DNA of 39,340 nucleotides. It comes from Haplosporangium gracile. Lineage: Eukaryota; Mortierellomycota; Mortierellomycetes; Mortierellales; Mortierellaceae. The notes below the pieces were generated by a model. It ran no database searches and had not been told where the DNA came from. It worked only from the letters and a program-made list of their open reading frames with translations. The stretch is from contig JAAAUF010000327.1 of NCBI GenBank assembly GCA_015499985.1, forward strand, positions 1 through 39,340, given 5' to 3'. A program made the translations under genes and the position numbers. Positions within the stretch are counted from its first letter, which is position 1, and each line of letters begins with the position of its first letter. Shown piece by piece: positions 21,510 to 31,517 of the stretch.

Positions 21510-21766
21510 TTTTTTATTTCACCTATCAATTTTTATCGTTTCTCTTACAATCTTTTTTCCCTGAGATTAGCTATATCGACCTTTCTATCGGTTGCGCAGG
21601 CTTAACTATGCTACATTGGCTCATATCTTCTCGCCATCGCCACGAAAAATATAATAAAATAATAAAAAACATATGCCAAAGTACAAGTTCTTTATTGCTT
21701 CTCATGATATGCAACTACAGGATTTCAGTTGACAATCCTCTCCTCGGTCTTCGACGCAGGCGTGGA

Positions 21767-22665
21767 TTACAACAGAGCAACAATATTTTGAGTAGACCAC
21801 CACCTAATAGAGCGAGGTTGACATGGCAGGAGATGAGGCTCGTGGGGCTGGCCACCGGAATGATGAATTTTGAATTCATACGTCGTTCCATAGCTCGCCA
21901 AAGAGAAAAGTCTCAAAACCTCGAGGCTGTTCGGCGCCTGAATCAGCCTGGCGACCTGAAGCCGTATCAACCCCATCTTCCTCTTCATGGAGAACATGGG
22001 TTGAAGAAGCTCTAAGCGAGTCAGTCTAGGGCAGGGACGTGAAAGCGAAGTATCGATCGGATCGATCGCCAAGCTCTTGATCGTCCAGGATGCTCCATCA
22101 GGTAAGGGGTGCGCCGGTCTCTTTCGTATTAGAAGAAGGACCCTCGAAGGCGAAGTTCGTGCAGTCGGGAAAAGAGCGGAAACGTAGACTCGATAAAGAT
22201 TGGAAGTACGTCTGTGGTCGAAGGCAGGTTGATATCGAGGCTCTTGAGGTTGGGCAGTCCTCGAATGGTGTCAAACAGGTAGGGGTCTGGGCCATGGAGC
22301 TCCATCCGAAGCGTGAGGGAGGCCAACTTCGAAGCTATCGACAGAAGGTAAGCGAGTCTTGAAGGATGAATCTGTAATTGAGGATACAGAGTGGCCTTGG
22401 TACGGATCGAGGAGGGGTTGTTGTGCCACTCTATAGACTTGAGTTGCTTCATACATAGGTCAAGAGTCGGATCTAAACAGATAGAGTATTTCTCGATGGG
22501 AAAGTACGGGTGATGCCAGTCCATCTTCCGGATGGATGTCCAGATGAAGGGCTCAAGGATGACGGACCATTGGCGACAGATCCTGAGAGCGGCAAAGATC
22601 GATGGTCTATCCAGGTGCTGGGCGATGATGATGATTATCTCTGTGGGGAGAGTGGGCGCAGGCAT
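21767..22665 (-). pseudogene. Small-family F-box gene with frameshift
   Basis: The first frame runs from the ATG at 22665 to a stop at 22129: F-box (TLPTEIIIIIAQHLDRPSIF ... ICRQWSVIL), then a segment aligned with the intact copy at 30176-31192, ending at LHELRLRGSFF. The remainder continues in another frame to 21767. PDGASWTIKSLAIDPIDTSL aligns with PDKITSWKLQELKIDRLDKS of the intact copy, and LSRPCPRLTRLEL aligns with its FLPYCPDLKGLTL. No GT-AG intron with matching phase joins the two, so a one-base shift near 22130 is the simplest reading. A truncated product of about 178 residues with an F-box could still be made. Confidence 0.7.
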
Positions 22666-23156
22666 AATAAAGCTGCCTTGATCTGAGTTCTGTTGGGTTT
22701 GTGGTGGTGCGACCAAGATCTTGTTGCGAGGTTTTGTTAAGGAAAGGAAAGAAGGAAGAAAAGATGACACAAGAAAAAAAGGTTATGTCATAAAATGCGA
22801 AGTTGATCATGCAGGTGTAACAAATTTTACGAAAACGCTTTGACATTAACCGCAATCAACCAAACCTAGCTTTCACAGCTATTTCTTATGCTAGAATACG
22901 GTTATTACTTTTTGGTACCATTTTTCTATGAAATATCAAAGGGCGCAGTCGCTCAAGGATGCGATTACTTGATATGAATTTGGTGTCGCTTCTGTGCTTG
23001 TCGCGCTGGAATGATGGCAGATCAACTCATAGTGATCTCAATTCCGCAAAAGGCATGCAGTTCTTTGCCGCACTGAGCACCAACGGTGACAAACAATAAC
23101 GAAGACATGCAGCATATAAAAAAGTATTACTCTTTCATTTTCTTCACTAGCTCCCC
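22666..23156. other. intergenic up to assembly gap
   Basis: The GA-rich leader at about 22735-22790 belongs to the F-box copy at 21767-22665. The rest, up to the gap, has no recognisable gene. Confidence 0.5.
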
Positions 23157-23166
23157 NNNNNNNNNN
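23157..23166. other. Assembly gap (10 N)
   Basis: Ten N characters. The length is a placeholder and the true gap size is unknown. Sequence missing here could include the rest of the F-box fragment at 23325-23558. Confidence 1.
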
Positions 23167-23324
23167 TAAGCACTGGAGAAGGTCGCTGAAATTTGTTCTC
23201 AGAAATCTTCGAACAATACGACCTCTGTTAACCTTCGCTCATCAAAGCGGATACCCTATTTCACACGCGAGTGGTCTTCAAGTCAACATGGCAAGTAATA
23301 ATTTGCTCCGCACAACAAACATGC

Positions 23325-23558
23325 TCACTGCAAAAATAGGAAGAAGAGCCTTTCAAGCAAAAAAAGAACCGTGGGGGAGTTGAGATAGAACAAACGGAGG
23401 ACACGGATATGGTGGTCGTTGGGTTGGATGCTGATCCAGTGCCTGAGGTTAAGAGTGAAGGTGGTGAAGCAGGATTTATTGACGAGACAGCAGAGGGCCA
23501 GGTCATGTTGACTGAACTCGTCGGCGATGAGTGTTATCAGTTCGATGAGTTCAAACAT
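23325..23558 (-). pseudogene. F-box fragment next to assembly gap
   Basis: From the ATG at 23558 the frame reads 77 residues: MFELIELITLIADEF, DLALCCLVNKSCF and LRHWISI, an F-box-like start (family P-E-L-I ... C-x-V-N-K-x-W). It breaks off in a Phe/Leu-rich tail without LRRs. It differs from both other F-box families in the window. The usual Trp after VNKS is Cys. The frame stops 160 bp before the 10-N gap. It is either a remnant or the first exon of a gene interrupted by the gap. A strong GA-rich leader (23575-23716) precedes it, as for intact genes. Confidence 0.55.
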
Positions 23559-23694
23559 TCTTTCGGTGGAGACATTGGGGAAGGAAGAAAGGGAAGGATG
23601 GGGATGATGGATGTGGAGTGAAGAAATAGTGGGGGTGCTCAAGGGGATGAGAAAAGTGAAGAAAGGGAAGAGAGGATGAAAGAAAAGGTGAGGA

Positions 23695-23716
23695 GAAGAA
23701 GAAGAAGAAGAAGAAG
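23695..23716. repeat. (GAA)n microsatellite
   Basis: Seven GAA units at the end of the polypurine tract upstream of the F-box fragment. Confidence 0.9.
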
Positions 23717-24534
23717 CAATGCGGGTGATGATGATGAACTTTATTTGGTGTGACACCATCAACGAATCAATGGTTGGTCTTTTGGCACTATCCCATTCCT
23801 TGCTTGTTACTCCCTCTCGCCCTTGCGCCCTTGGTAAACAACACACTAGATCTTATTTTTTTTCTTCTTTGTCGCTCTTCCTACAAAATAAGTATGGAGT
23901 AGAGACGGGGCTGAATCAAAGGCCATGAACTTTGAGAGCGAAGTAATAGCAACAAGGAGTGAGAGAATGAGGAAGACAAGGATGCGAAGGATGAAGGCAG
24001 AGAGATAAACAATTTTCAGAAGCAAAAACAGAAACACAAGCAAAAAATTAAAATTTGGTGGCAACTGCCTGTGCCTGGAACTTTCTTTCTTAACTCTTTG
24101 TGCAACGTCTGCTGGTTTCTAATTCTAGTGGCAGAGAATGCCTGTGTCGATTTTGAAGGCAGTAAAAACACCTGTAGGGATCATCAAAATGTACAATGAT
24201 CTATTTGTCTTTAAGAGAAGAGAGAAGACGGGAAGGTCTGAATCCATCTCTCAAATTTAACCACGTATGATTTGCCATGCATCGTACCAAAGCGATTTCA
24301 ATCTTTGAAAAAAAAAAAAATGCGTAAGCACACATGACTGATCTAGCTGAATTAAAAGGGGGTCGCCTAAAAAGAGGACGCTTCCCACCTTTTTTTTTTT
24401 TCCTTTCTTTCTTTCTTTCTTTCTTCCTCCCCCTCTCATCTTCCCTTCCTCAGCCCTTCACCCTTATTACTCTCGATCCCACTCTTCCTCTTTCTCCTCG
24501 CTCACTCTTACTCATAACTACAAAAAACAAGAAA
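23717..24534. other. intergenic; divergent promoter region
   Basis: Lies between the F-box fragment (minus) and the F-box/LRR gene (plus). The stretch at 24390-24530 is a polypyrimidine leader directly before the ATG at 24535. No other gene is seen. Confidence 0.55.
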
Positions 24535-26580
24535 ATGGTACGCTCGCTATCAATACAACTCGGCTGGAACCAACAACGCCGTCGTTCAGCTTGCACCCTC
24601 TCCCCCTTACACCTCCCCGAGATCCTGGTCATAATCTTCTCCTACCTCTCCGAAATCACCCTCCGTCGGTCCGTCGCCCCAGTCTGTCGGCTCTGGCTTT
24701 ACACCGTTCAGAATGTGATGGTGCGTGACGTCTTCTGGTACTCGCAGTGGAGCTCTACTCAACTCAGCGAGGCCCTGTCCATCCTCCCGGGAGCAGAACG
24801 CCTCATCTGTCACAACCCATTCACCAATTATCCTGCAGAGCTCTTGCTTATGAATGCACTTCGACAACTTGAGGCCGAGTACCAAGAGCGACTGAACGGG
24901 AGCAACAGCAACAGCCAGGAGCAGGAGAAACAGGACGTAAGTCGGTCGCCAGCAAAGCAAACACCGCATCGGTCCTACTTCCACAAGGATGTCCCTCTGC
25001 AACGCCTAGAACTCATCACAACAAAGTTCTCAAGCATCTCCTTCGACCAATTCCCCTTGCCGACTTCGTTGACGTCCATCAAGCTAACATTCTGTCGTTC
25101 GTTTGGGTCCACCTTCTCGCTGACAAGGATCTTGACCATCTGTCCGCTTTTGGTAATTTTCCATGCCAAATGTCAGGTCAACGTCAACATTAAGGTCACT
25201 CTTGAACCCTTTGGGCAACAGCACACCTTCACTACCGCCACTGGCCAGCAACAGCAGCAAGAAGACAAAAGGCAACTGGTGCTCAGGTCACTTGTTCTTG
25301 AGGGTCTCGGCCTCAACCTTGTCAAGTTCAAGAACCTTCTGACAGTAACCCCTCACCTCAAAGAACTCAAATTAATCGATTTGACCTTGGAATGGCCCTC
25401 TGTCTGGACTGATCTTCTGAGGCACCTCAAAACCCTCCCTTACAAACTGGAATCAACACACTTCTCCAGCAGTATCCAAGCCACGCGTGCAGACGAGATG
25501 GAGATCATGCTGGCCATGCACCCCATGCCCTCAGAATGGTCCCTCTGGGGTCTCGATGTCGAGCCGAGTCTACTCCAATCCCTAGAAAGTTCTGTAAATT
25601 CGGTCACGAAACTGGAGTTGCACTGGAGTCACCAAGCGCAGAGCTATGGTGATGGTTGTCATCGACAGGATCTGCAGTCTGCCCCCAAACTCCTCCACAA
25701 ATACCTTTGCAACTCGCCTCACCTCGTTCATCTACGAGTCGTAAAATCTGTATTCTTGATCGAGGACATGGACCTTTTTGGGCGACGCACCTTTGGTGAT
25801 CTCAGTGCCCTTAACAGCAACGTCTGTAATTCCACCAACCCTGCTCCCGTCTCCGATCCAACAGGAGCATCCGAAACACTGCAGATTTGGCAATGCAGGA
25901 ACTTGAGGACACTTCAGTTCGAGATTAATGCCCACTTGGACATCATGCCCATGGCAGACCCTGTCCAGAGCCGCATCCTCTTCGGGTACATTTCCAGAGT
26001 TTGCCCCAATCTCGAAGACCTTTATATCTCGTGCCCCTCGGTGTGCGTTCAATCAGATAACCGCAGGTCCTACACCCCTCGCCTTTCCCTTGAACTCGAT
26101 GGCGGGATCTGTCTGCTGGCAAGACTCCAATCGTTAAGACGACTCAGGATTGAGGACTACTACCTCTGTCAGGGCCCCAGCTGTGAAGTCTATGAGTTGA
26201 ACTGGATAGTTCCCTCAGGTCGAGACTCCTGGTCTCGTATGAAGCGTCAGGAAGTGATGTCGGAGTGGGGATCCAAGGAGTCAGAAGAAACCCGACTAGA
26301 GACCGAACGGAAGAGAAATGGAGGGTTGAAAAGGCTAACACCTGCCTCTAAGGCCAAGGAGGATGTGAGGCTCGCAAAGGACTTGAAGAATCTAGGTCTG
26401 ATAGTAGATGTGAGGAACATGGTCAAGGAGATGGATAGTCATGATAAACTTGTGTGTCTTCCAGAGTTGGAGAGGATGTCTTTCGAGTATCCCATTGACC
26501 ATCGCCCGCGGATTGAGCTACGTCGTCTATTTCCAAAGAACTCGCGCCTAGATGGTAATTCTTTGATCTGGTTCAAATAA
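24535..26580 (+). CDS. Large F-box/LRR protein
   Basis: A single frame of 681 residues. The ATG at 24535 (MVRSLSIQLG) is chosen; the frame is open for 67 more codons upstream, but that part translates the CT-rich leader into Phe/Ser/Pro and is rejected. An F-box lies at about residues 22-60 (LHLPEILVIIFSYLSEITLR ... VCRLWLYTV). LRR-like units follow, with the family markers EDMDLFGRR, FGYISRVCPNLEDL and GICLLARLQSLRRLRIE. The C-terminal motif AKDLKNLGLIVDVRNMVKEMD and a short FEYP ... LRRLFP ending are shared with the copies at 19113 and 37174. Glu/Arg-rich sequence near 575-610 replaces the long acidic insert of the 19113 copy. Inferred role: LRR-based substrate receptor of an SCF ubiquitin ligase. 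Confidence 0.88.
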   Translation: MVRSLSIQLGWNQQRRRSACTLSPLHLPEILVIIFSYLSEITLRRSVAPVCRLWLYTVQNVMVRDVFWYSQWSSTQLSEALSILPGAERLICHNPFTNYPAELLLMNALRQLEAEYQERLNGSNSNSQEQEKQDVSRSPAKQTPHRSYFHKDVPLQRLELITTKFSSISFDQFPLPTSLTSIKLTFCRSFGSTFSLTRILTICPLLVIFHAKCQVNVNIKVTLEPFGQQHTFTTATGQQQQQEDKRQLVLRSLVLEGLGLNLVKFKNLLTVTPHLKELKLIDLTLEWPSVWTDLLRHLKTLPYKLESTHFSSSIQATRADEMEIMLAMHPMPSEWSLWGLDVEPSLLQSLESSVNSVTKLELHWSHQAQSYGDGCHRQDLQSAPKLLHKYLCNSPHLVHLRVVKSVFLIEDMDLFGRRTFGDLSALNSNVCNSTNPAPVSDPTGASETLQIWQCRNLRTLQFEINAHLDIMPMADPVQSRILFGYISRVCPNLEDLYISCPSVCVQSDNRRSYTPRLSLELDGGICLLARLQSLRRLRIEDYYLCQGPSCEVYELNWIVPSGRDSWSRMKRQEVMSEWGSKESEETRLETERKRNGGLKRLTPASKAKEDVRLAKDLKNLGLIVDVRNMVKEMDSHDKLVCLPELERMSFEYPIDHRPRIELRRLFPKNSRLDGNSLIWFK

Positions 26581-27934
26581 ACGAGGTGTTTTTTTTTATT
26601 TTCATTTTTTTGATTTTGCTCAGGGTATCGAGAATAAACAAGAGTAGGACAGCGAAACATCCTCAAGTTAACATAAGCACCTCTTTTGATGCATTACAAA
26701 TATCTCCGCCAGAGCTATTCATCCGAGCTGCAAGAGGAGTGCACGAGTGGTTTTTGTCCAAGGCCTTTTTTTTTTACGATCGCCTCTATTTTGAGTATTC
26801 TGTCAAGAGCAAAAAAAAAAAGCACAACCATTGCGCTGGACGGGAGATCCGCATTAAAATCAGAGCAAAAAGTGTGGTACTTACTGCACATCTTCCCAAG
26901 GCTACATATATCGAGCATGAATAATCCCCTCTTCAAACTGAGTAGAAAGAAAGCAAGAAAAACAAGAGGGTCAATCATCGGTAACAAGCAACTCTTACTT
27001 TTCATTTTATTATTTTTTTTCCTTTCTTTTCTCCCTATCTCAAAAGCAGACTCATACCCCTTCGTCTCTCTCGCTCATTGCATTCTTCATTCATGACTTT
27101 CACCACCTGGACTGATTAATCACTTTGACTCATCACCACACCACCCTAAGCACAAATCCCAAGTCTTCTTATACTCACTTCTACAATTAATTAGCTTTGG
27201 TCATGCTAGTCGGTTGCCATTTTGTTCAACGCATATTTCTAGGAAAACCCACTTAGCAATATGATAGAAAGTGGGGAGGGGGGAACGAAAAGAAGGCGAA
27301 GGTGGTCGTTTGTAAAAATGAACAGGTAGTCAAATAGACCTGGTAGCAAACCACATTTCGAGATCCTGCTGATAAAACGAGTAAGTGTGTTATGTGCAAG
27401 AGAAAAGAAAAAAAGAAAAAGACACAAAGGCCCATCATCCATTTGTCCTGGTGTACTTGTTGTTGATTACTGTTCATCGCCACTGTTTTGTCCCATCTGT
27501 CTGGATGAGCATACTAATGTGGTGAAGAAAAGTGTTTTATTCTTTTTTGTTTTGTGTGTGGGAGGGAATGGAGTGGAATGAAGAAGAAAGTAGGGAAGAG
27601 AAGAAGGGAGAAAGGAAGTAAGTTGTATGGAATGTGGTGTTGAGAAACAACAGAAATGGGACAACTGATGCGACAGCCAATTTGACCACGAATATTTTGT
27701 CAGACAGGGGAAACAGAAAAAGGGAGACAGAGAGCGAGAGGAGGGGGAAAAAGGGGGGCTGCTCTCAAACCAGAACACGATGCTTTAAAGGAACCGTGGT
27801 AGCTCTTGCTGGTAATTCTCTAACTTCCATCGCTCCTCTAGTCCATGTTGTGCCTGCTTGGTAAACACTATAGCATAAGTCTTTTCATATTAGCCCTCCG
27901 CCGAGATCATACTATAGGTGATCGTCCTCAGAGA
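26581..27934. other. intergenic, no gene seen
   Basis: T- and A-runs dominate. Two GA-rich stretches (about 27560-27625 and 27705-27765) resemble the leaders of minus-strand genes here, but no domain-bearing frame follows downstream on the minus strand. They may mark a lost gene. Confidence 0.5.
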
Positions 27935-28227
27935 GGGATCAACTTTTTGATGCGTACCGTCAAGGAGCGCGTCTGTTGAAACCCCCTAATAACTTTGGCG
28001 TCTCGTTGTTTCTGCGCGTCGGTGTAAGGGATGTCGTCACCAGGAAGTGGTCTCCCTTGTCTAAGTGGGAATGCAGGGTGGATCTAGTGTTGCTTGGAAA
28101 TTGTCGTCCAGACGACAGGGTGAAGGGTGTCGGACCAATCCCAAGAATTTTGGAGGCAAGCAACCAAAAAGAACCCATTGATTAGCTTACCGACGGCGAG
28201 TACTACTTCTGTAAGGATGCAGCGCAT
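27935..28227 (-). pseudogene. N-terminal fragment of small-family F-box gene
   Basis: From the ATG at 28227 the frame reads an F-box-like start (LTEVVLAVGKLINGFFLVACL, SWDWSDTLHPVVWTTISKQH). An in-frame TAG follows where the relatives have Trp (SERHWIH in the copy at 28603). A later segment, PYTDAQKQRDAKV, matches PYTDAQKEQDAKI of that copy. The match ends at about 27935 with no LRR part. The GA-rich leader survives at about 28250-28340. It is a truncated duplicate. Confidence 0.75.
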
Positions 28228-28602
28228 GGGGCGGGGAGTCGTTCTTTGAGTAATGACGGGGAATCCTTCTCTTGAGTGATGACAGAGAGAAGGAGAGAAA
28301 GAAACAACGTAGGAGAGATGAAATAAAAAGAGAAAAATAGATAAGATCGCCGTTTCATGTGGGAAACAAGTGAGATGCTTTTACACAAAGCCTTGCCTTG
28401 CATTAACCATATCACATTGTTGCACAGACCAACCTTTTTTTGCGTTCCATATTCCTTCACTGTATTTGGACCCATGTAGATTCTACATACCATATGAGGA
28501 AAGGATTGGCAAGTGTTCTTTTTTTATTCTTGCTGTCCTTTTCAAAAAAGAGTATCGAATAGCCGCACAATAAAAAAAAATGAAAGATGAGGTACATGAC
28601 CG
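28228..28602. other. spacer between F-box copies
   Basis: Holds the polypurine leader of the truncated F-box copy and the 3' flank of the next one. No gene is seen. Confidence 0.5.
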
Positions 28603-29820
28603 CTACAAAAAGGTAAAAAGCTCTTGGAGAGTAGACTCGTTTGGACTCGCCACTGTCTGAACAACACGTTGAGGCGTGTAAACCCATCGAACTTTGCCAT
28701 TGTTGCGCGCTGTAACCTTGTACACATCCTCACGCCAGCCTTGGTTCATACTCAAGACAATGGTTTCTAATCGCGACAACTCCTGAAGTTGTTTCACAAT
28801 CTTTTGTTTAAAAGGAAAGTTGTAACCTTCTTCCTTGCTTAGAATTGCTTCCATGTCCATAGTCAATTCCTTAAGAGCTGGACAATAGGGGAAAAACGAC
28901 ATCTCTAAATGATCGATCTTCAACCGCTGTAACTTCCAAGGCGTGATATTCTCCGGTAATTTTCCAAGGGTCTCGACTCGTCTGTACCACCCACCTGCAA
29001 TCCTGAGTTTATTGAGCATGGAGAACAAGCGGAAGTAATCCTGGATTGGCAACAAGCGCGTCCGTTTCGGTAAATTGATCTCGACTTCTTTCAGACCTGA
29101 AATGCCCGGGAGTAAGTAAAGAAGAGAAGAAAGACTGTACTCGTCCGGGCCGTCGGTCGTCATAACCGACGAGAACCGGACTAGCTTGGGTGTCCTCTGG
29201 ATCGCTGTGATGAGTTGCGACATGGGGGTCTGCAAGGGGGGTTGAAGATGCACCATCATTTTCGTGATGGTGTCGTTGATGTGGAACGATAAAGACTGGG
29301 TCTGTCTAAGACCCCAGAGGATTTTTGCGTCTTGTTCTTTCTGAGCGTCGGTGTAAGGGTCAGTATGGACCTTAAGCGGTGCCCAATCTCTGAGAGGGAA
29401 TGCAGAGTGGATCCAGTGTCGCTCGGATATGGTGGCCCAGACAAGAGGAAGAAAAGCGTAGTGCCAGTCCCGAGAGACTCGAAGGCAAGCAACGAGGGAT
29501 CGTCTGTCGAGTAGCCCGCCGATGGTGAGTAGGATTTCTGCGGGGATACTAGATGGCGGTGTTAATTTTTTCAGCTGAGCGATGAAGGATGGCAAGTAAG
29601 GAACGAGGAAGAGGGAGGAAGAGGGAGGAAGAAAAAAAAAGGGAAGGAGGCGCCATCGTCTTTTCAAGTAAAGGGTCAAAGAGCTGAATCGATATAGTAA
29701 ATAAAGCCGTGCTTTGCTTTTTTCACCTGTGTGGCCCAAGCAAACCCAAAAGATGCGCTGGCCGCATGCATGCAGCCTTGATTTCATTCTATGTACCACA
29801 ATTACGCACAAAGCAAACAT
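28603..29820 (-). CDS. Small-family F-box protein, start uncertain
   Basis: The open frame extends to the ATG at 29820 (405 residues), but the part homologous to the intact paralogue begins only at 29574. There, the codon aligned with the paralogue's ATG is CTG (LKKLTPP against MNPLIPT). From there the protein has an F-box (SIPAEILLTIGGLLDRRSL ... VSRDW) and an LRR-like body: CPALKELTMDM, and WYRRVETLGKLPENITPWKL against WYTGVPTLGPMPDKITSWKL. It is intact to the stop at 28603. The upstream 82 codons translate the pyrimidine leader and look non-coding. Sequence ending in TCATCGCTCAG before 29574 is also a good splice acceptor, so an upstream coding exon is possible. It may be a recently silenced or alternatively started copy. 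Confidence 0.6.
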   Translation of the reverse strand: MFALCVIVVHRMKSRLHACGQRIFWVCLGHTGEKSKARLYLLYRFSSLTLYLKRRWRLLPFFFLPPSSSLFLVPYLPSFIAQLKKLTPPSSIPAEILLTIGGLLDRRSLVACLRVSRDWHYAFLPLVWATISERHWIHSAFPLRDWAPLKVHTDPYTDAQKEQDAKILWGLRQTQSLSFHINDTITKMMVHLQPPLQTPMSQLITAIQRTPKLVRFSSVMTTDGPDEYSLSSLLYLLPGISGLKEVEINLPKRTRLLPIQDYFRLFSMLNKLRIAGGWYRRVETLGKLPENITPWKLQRLKIDHLEMSFFPYCPALKELTMDMEAILSKEEGYNFPFKQKIVKQLQELSRLETIVLSMNQGWREDVYKVTARNNGKVRWVYTPQRVVQTVASPNESTLQELFTFL

Positions 29821-30175
29821 AATTTTTTTTTGCTTGCCATGCCTCCGCTTCTGAGAAGACGAGCACCTTTATGATGATTTCCTTTTTTTTTTGTTTGCAT
29901 AAGCTCAAGTCATACTTTTCTCCGACTTCATTGGCAATGGCGCGCTTCGTATACATATTTCCATTCCTGCATGTCTAAGGCATCGTCGCGTTTTTTTGGG
30001 AGATAGAAAAGATATGAGAGTAGACACGAAAGATTTTATTTTGCAGAAAAAAAAAGGGAGATCAAGCGTCTCAAAGTTGTCAAAAAAAAACAAAAAGTTT
30101 GTGTATTTGGGAACTAAACAAAAGACTATCGAATGGCAAAGAAAGGAGAAAAAGAAGAAAACAGCGATCTATCCA
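29821..30175. other. spacer between F-box copies
   Basis: A-rich sequence with several homopolymers; no gene is seen. Confidence 0.5.
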
Positions 30176-31192
30176 CTACAGTAGATCAAAAATGTCTTTA
30201 AGAGCAAACAAGACTGGACCCGCGGAGGTCTTTTTCACCGGACGATGAGGCACAGGAGCATAGACACGTCGAGGTGCGTGAACCCATCGAATCGCCTCTC
30301 CTTTTTCATTGTTGTTGTTGTGCTTCACAAACTTCTGCACATCGACTTTTCCGCGCCAGTACATGTTCAAGTTGATGGTGTCCAACTTGGGCAATTCCTG
30401 CAGTTGTTCGATAAACTTTTTTCGGAGCGAGAGGTTCACAGGGTGTGTGGGGTCATTGATCCCATTCACGTCGAGAGTTAATCCCTTGAGATCCGGGCAG
30501 TACGGGAGGAAGGACTTGTCAAGGCGGTCGATTTTCAACTCTTGTAGCTTCCAGGATGTAATCTTATCTGGCATGGGCCCCAGGGTTGGAACTCCTGTAT
30601 ACCACCTCCCTGATAGCTTGAGTTCCTTCAACTTGGCAAAGAACGAAAAGTGAGTCTCGATGGGGACCGGATGAGATCGGGCTGGCAGGATGATCTCGAC
30701 CGCTTCCAGTCTTGGCATCTCGTTCAGCAACTTGAGGAGAGTCGAGAGCTGATGATCACTGAGGTCTAGAGACACCATACCCAATGCAAACCGGACCAAG
30801 TTAGGCGTCCTCCGAACCGTAAGAAAGAACTGTGAGGGAGGGACTGACAACGAAGGCTGCTGGCGAAACCGATTCCTTCTTGGAATGGCGACCACATTAT
30901 GAAACGTTAGATCGCACGTGTGTCGGAGACCCCAAAGGATCTCGGCCTCTCGTTGTTTCTGAGCCTTGGTGTGAGGGCCATTGTTTCTGTTGAGTGGTAT
31001 CCAGTACAGAAGAGGGAAATCCCCGCGATTCCAGTGTCGGTGGGAGATCGTTCTCCAGACAAGAGGGCGCAGGGTATTGTGCCAATCCTTGGCGACTTGT
31101 AGGCAAGCGACCAGAGATGGTCCATCGAAGAGCTTGCCGATTTCGAGCAGGATTTCCGGAGGGAGGACAGGCGTGGGTATGAGAGGGTTCAT
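30176..31192 (-). CDS. Small-family F-box protein (intact copy)
   Basis: A single frame of 338 residues starting at the ATG at 31192. The F-box is right at the N-terminus (VLPPEILLEIGKLFDGPSLV ... VAKDWHNTLRPLVW). A body with weak LRR periodicity follows (MPRLEAVEIILP, FAKLKELKLSG, LQELKIDRLDKS, CPDLKGLTLDV). It is the complete reference for the array of related copies at 21767, 27935, 28603 and 31518. It is about half the size of the large F-box/LRR genes and lacks their FGYISRVCP and C-terminal motifs, so it belongs to a separate family. Inferred role: F-box adaptor for an SCF ubiquitin ligase; the target is unknown. A GA-rich leader on the plus strand (31200-31260) precedes it. Confidence 0.85.
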   Translation of the reverse strand: MNPLIPTPVLPPEILLEIGKLFDGPSLVACLQVAKDWHNTLRPLVWRTISHRHWNRGDFPLLYWIPLNRNNGPHTKAQKQREAEILWGLRHTCDLTFHNVVAIPRRNRFRQQPSLSVPPSQFFLTVRRTPNLVRFALGMVSLDLSDHQLSTLLKLLNEMPRLEAVEIILPARSHPVPIETHFSFFAKLKELKLSGRWYTGVPTLGPMPDKITSWKLQELKIDRLDKSFLPYCPDLKGLTLDVNGINDPTHPVNLSLRKKFIEQLQELPKLDTINLNMYWRGKVDVQKFVKHNNNNEKGEAIRWVHAPRRVYAPVPHRPVKKTSAGPVLFALKDIFDLL

Positions 31193-31517
31193 TTTTTTGG
31201 GTGATGAGGGATAAGGAAAAAGGAATGAGAAGGAGTAGAGAAAAGATAAAAACGACTAACATCGCCTTTTGAATTAAAGAATGAAAGAGGCGTCACAAAT
31301 GTTAAAAAATTGGCTCCGTGGACTATATCGCCTATGGTTACGGCATGAACAAAGGAACAACGTTCGTATCCATTCAGATCATGCAAATTTGATATTCAAG
31401 CCTTGCTTTCGAGGAAAGTACTACATATCCACACAACAAAATTTAGGTATTTTTTAATTCTCTAGAAAGGAAATGGGGGGATGGTTCACAGGAAAACAAC
31501 AAAGAAGAAGAGTGAAT
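31193..31517. other. spacer between F-box copies
   Basis: Contains the leader of the intact F-box gene; no other gene is seen. Confidence 0.5.

Noticed and set aside
24334..24534. N-terminal extension of the F-box/LRR gene at 24535
   Set aside because: It translates a pyrimidine tract into Phe/Ser/Pro; relatives start shortly before the F-box.
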